From Pseudoxanthomonas yeongjuensis (GTDB lineage Bacteria > Pseudomonadota > Gammaproteobacteria > Xanthomonadales > Xanthomonadaceae): a stretch of DNA of 64,000 bases. Positions within the stretch are counted from its first letter, which is position 1; each line of letters begins with the position of its first letter. The DNA lies in assembly GCF_010093345.1 (NCBI RefSeq), contig NZ_PDWT01000001.1:186001-250000 (forward strand), written 5' to 3'. Positions 63,951-64,000 of this stretch are shown here, piece after piece. The translations under genes were made by a program, and so were the position numbers. The notes beneath the pieces were generated by a model. The model searched no databases and was not told the DNA's origin. It saw only the letters and a list, made by a program, of their open reading frames with translations.

Positions 63951-64000
63951 GGGGGGTCTCGATGGCTTGCTGTTCCCGAAGCACCAACTCGCAATCACCA

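Overview
The window is 64 kb of GC-rich DNA from a gammaproteobacterium, almost certainly of the Xanthomonadaceae/Lysobacteraceae (Lysobacter, Luteimonas, Pseudoxanthomonas or similar; the genus cannot be fixed from sequence alone). The evidence is the protein set (DesT-DesCB, RlmD, AidB, TonB receptors of the VTGSR type) and many intergenic hairpins that begin GTAG and end CTAC, resembling the SMAG repeats described in Stenotrophomonas. I found no rRNA, tRNA or CRISPR array and no complete insertion sequence.

Layout. 0-9.3 kb is housekeeping: recO; a receiver-Hpt protein; a YdbH-like AsmA/TamB-type gene with a YdbL-type lipoprotein; rlmD; then CYTH-nagZ-hpt-methylthioinosine phosphorylase; then a cold-shock gene with a clear terminator. 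9.4-13.8 kb holds a flavoprotein monooxygenase, aidB, a GrpB protein and a DUF1761 membrane protein. 13.8-16.8 kb is the fatty-acid desaturation locus desT / desCB with a near-perfect 24-bp operator-like palindrome. 17-21 kb is a four-gene operon (ECF sigma, anti-sigma, YigZ, ABC exporter) in which every junction is an ATGA overlap. 21.2-31 kb carries a GAF-GAF-GGDEF-EAL protein, a VWA lipoprotein, xseA, ispG, a PAP2 phosphatase and an FHA-GGDEF protein. 31-33.8 kb is a Ser/Thr kinase divergent from that FHA protein.

33.8-39.4 kb looks like an inserted island: a subtilase and a YadA-type trimeric adhesin lie between an intact small gene (39.4 kb) and a decayed copy of that gene's 3' end (33.8 kb), with a decayed GGDEF fragment beside the intact gene. 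41.1-53.2 kb is a metabolic cluster that fits scavenging of D-amino-acid peptides and D-glutamate: a DmpA-like aminopeptidase, two exported serine beta-lactamase/DD-peptidase homologues, a LuxR regulator, dgcN and dgcA, a glutamate-type symporter and a TonB receptor. 53.6-57.5 kb is an ALDH7 dehydrogenase-DUF4190-pyrD-murB operon. 57.7-63.7 kb is a cyanophycin operon: cphB, cphA and a CphA-like Mur ligase paralogue.

The most unusual object is in that last gene. A DUF559 nuclease coding segment, bounded by about 45-bp inverted repeats, sits inside the Mur ligase frame without breaking it. An 'empty' version of the same inverted-repeat element, with no nuclease, lies just after aidB at 12.5 kb. 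This suggests a small mobile unit that can carry a nuclease. Other noteworthy points are a TonB-receptor-like VEVTG(S/A) peptide motif in the anti-sigma factor and the VWA lipoprotein, and GTAG repeats that supply the stop codons of three genes.
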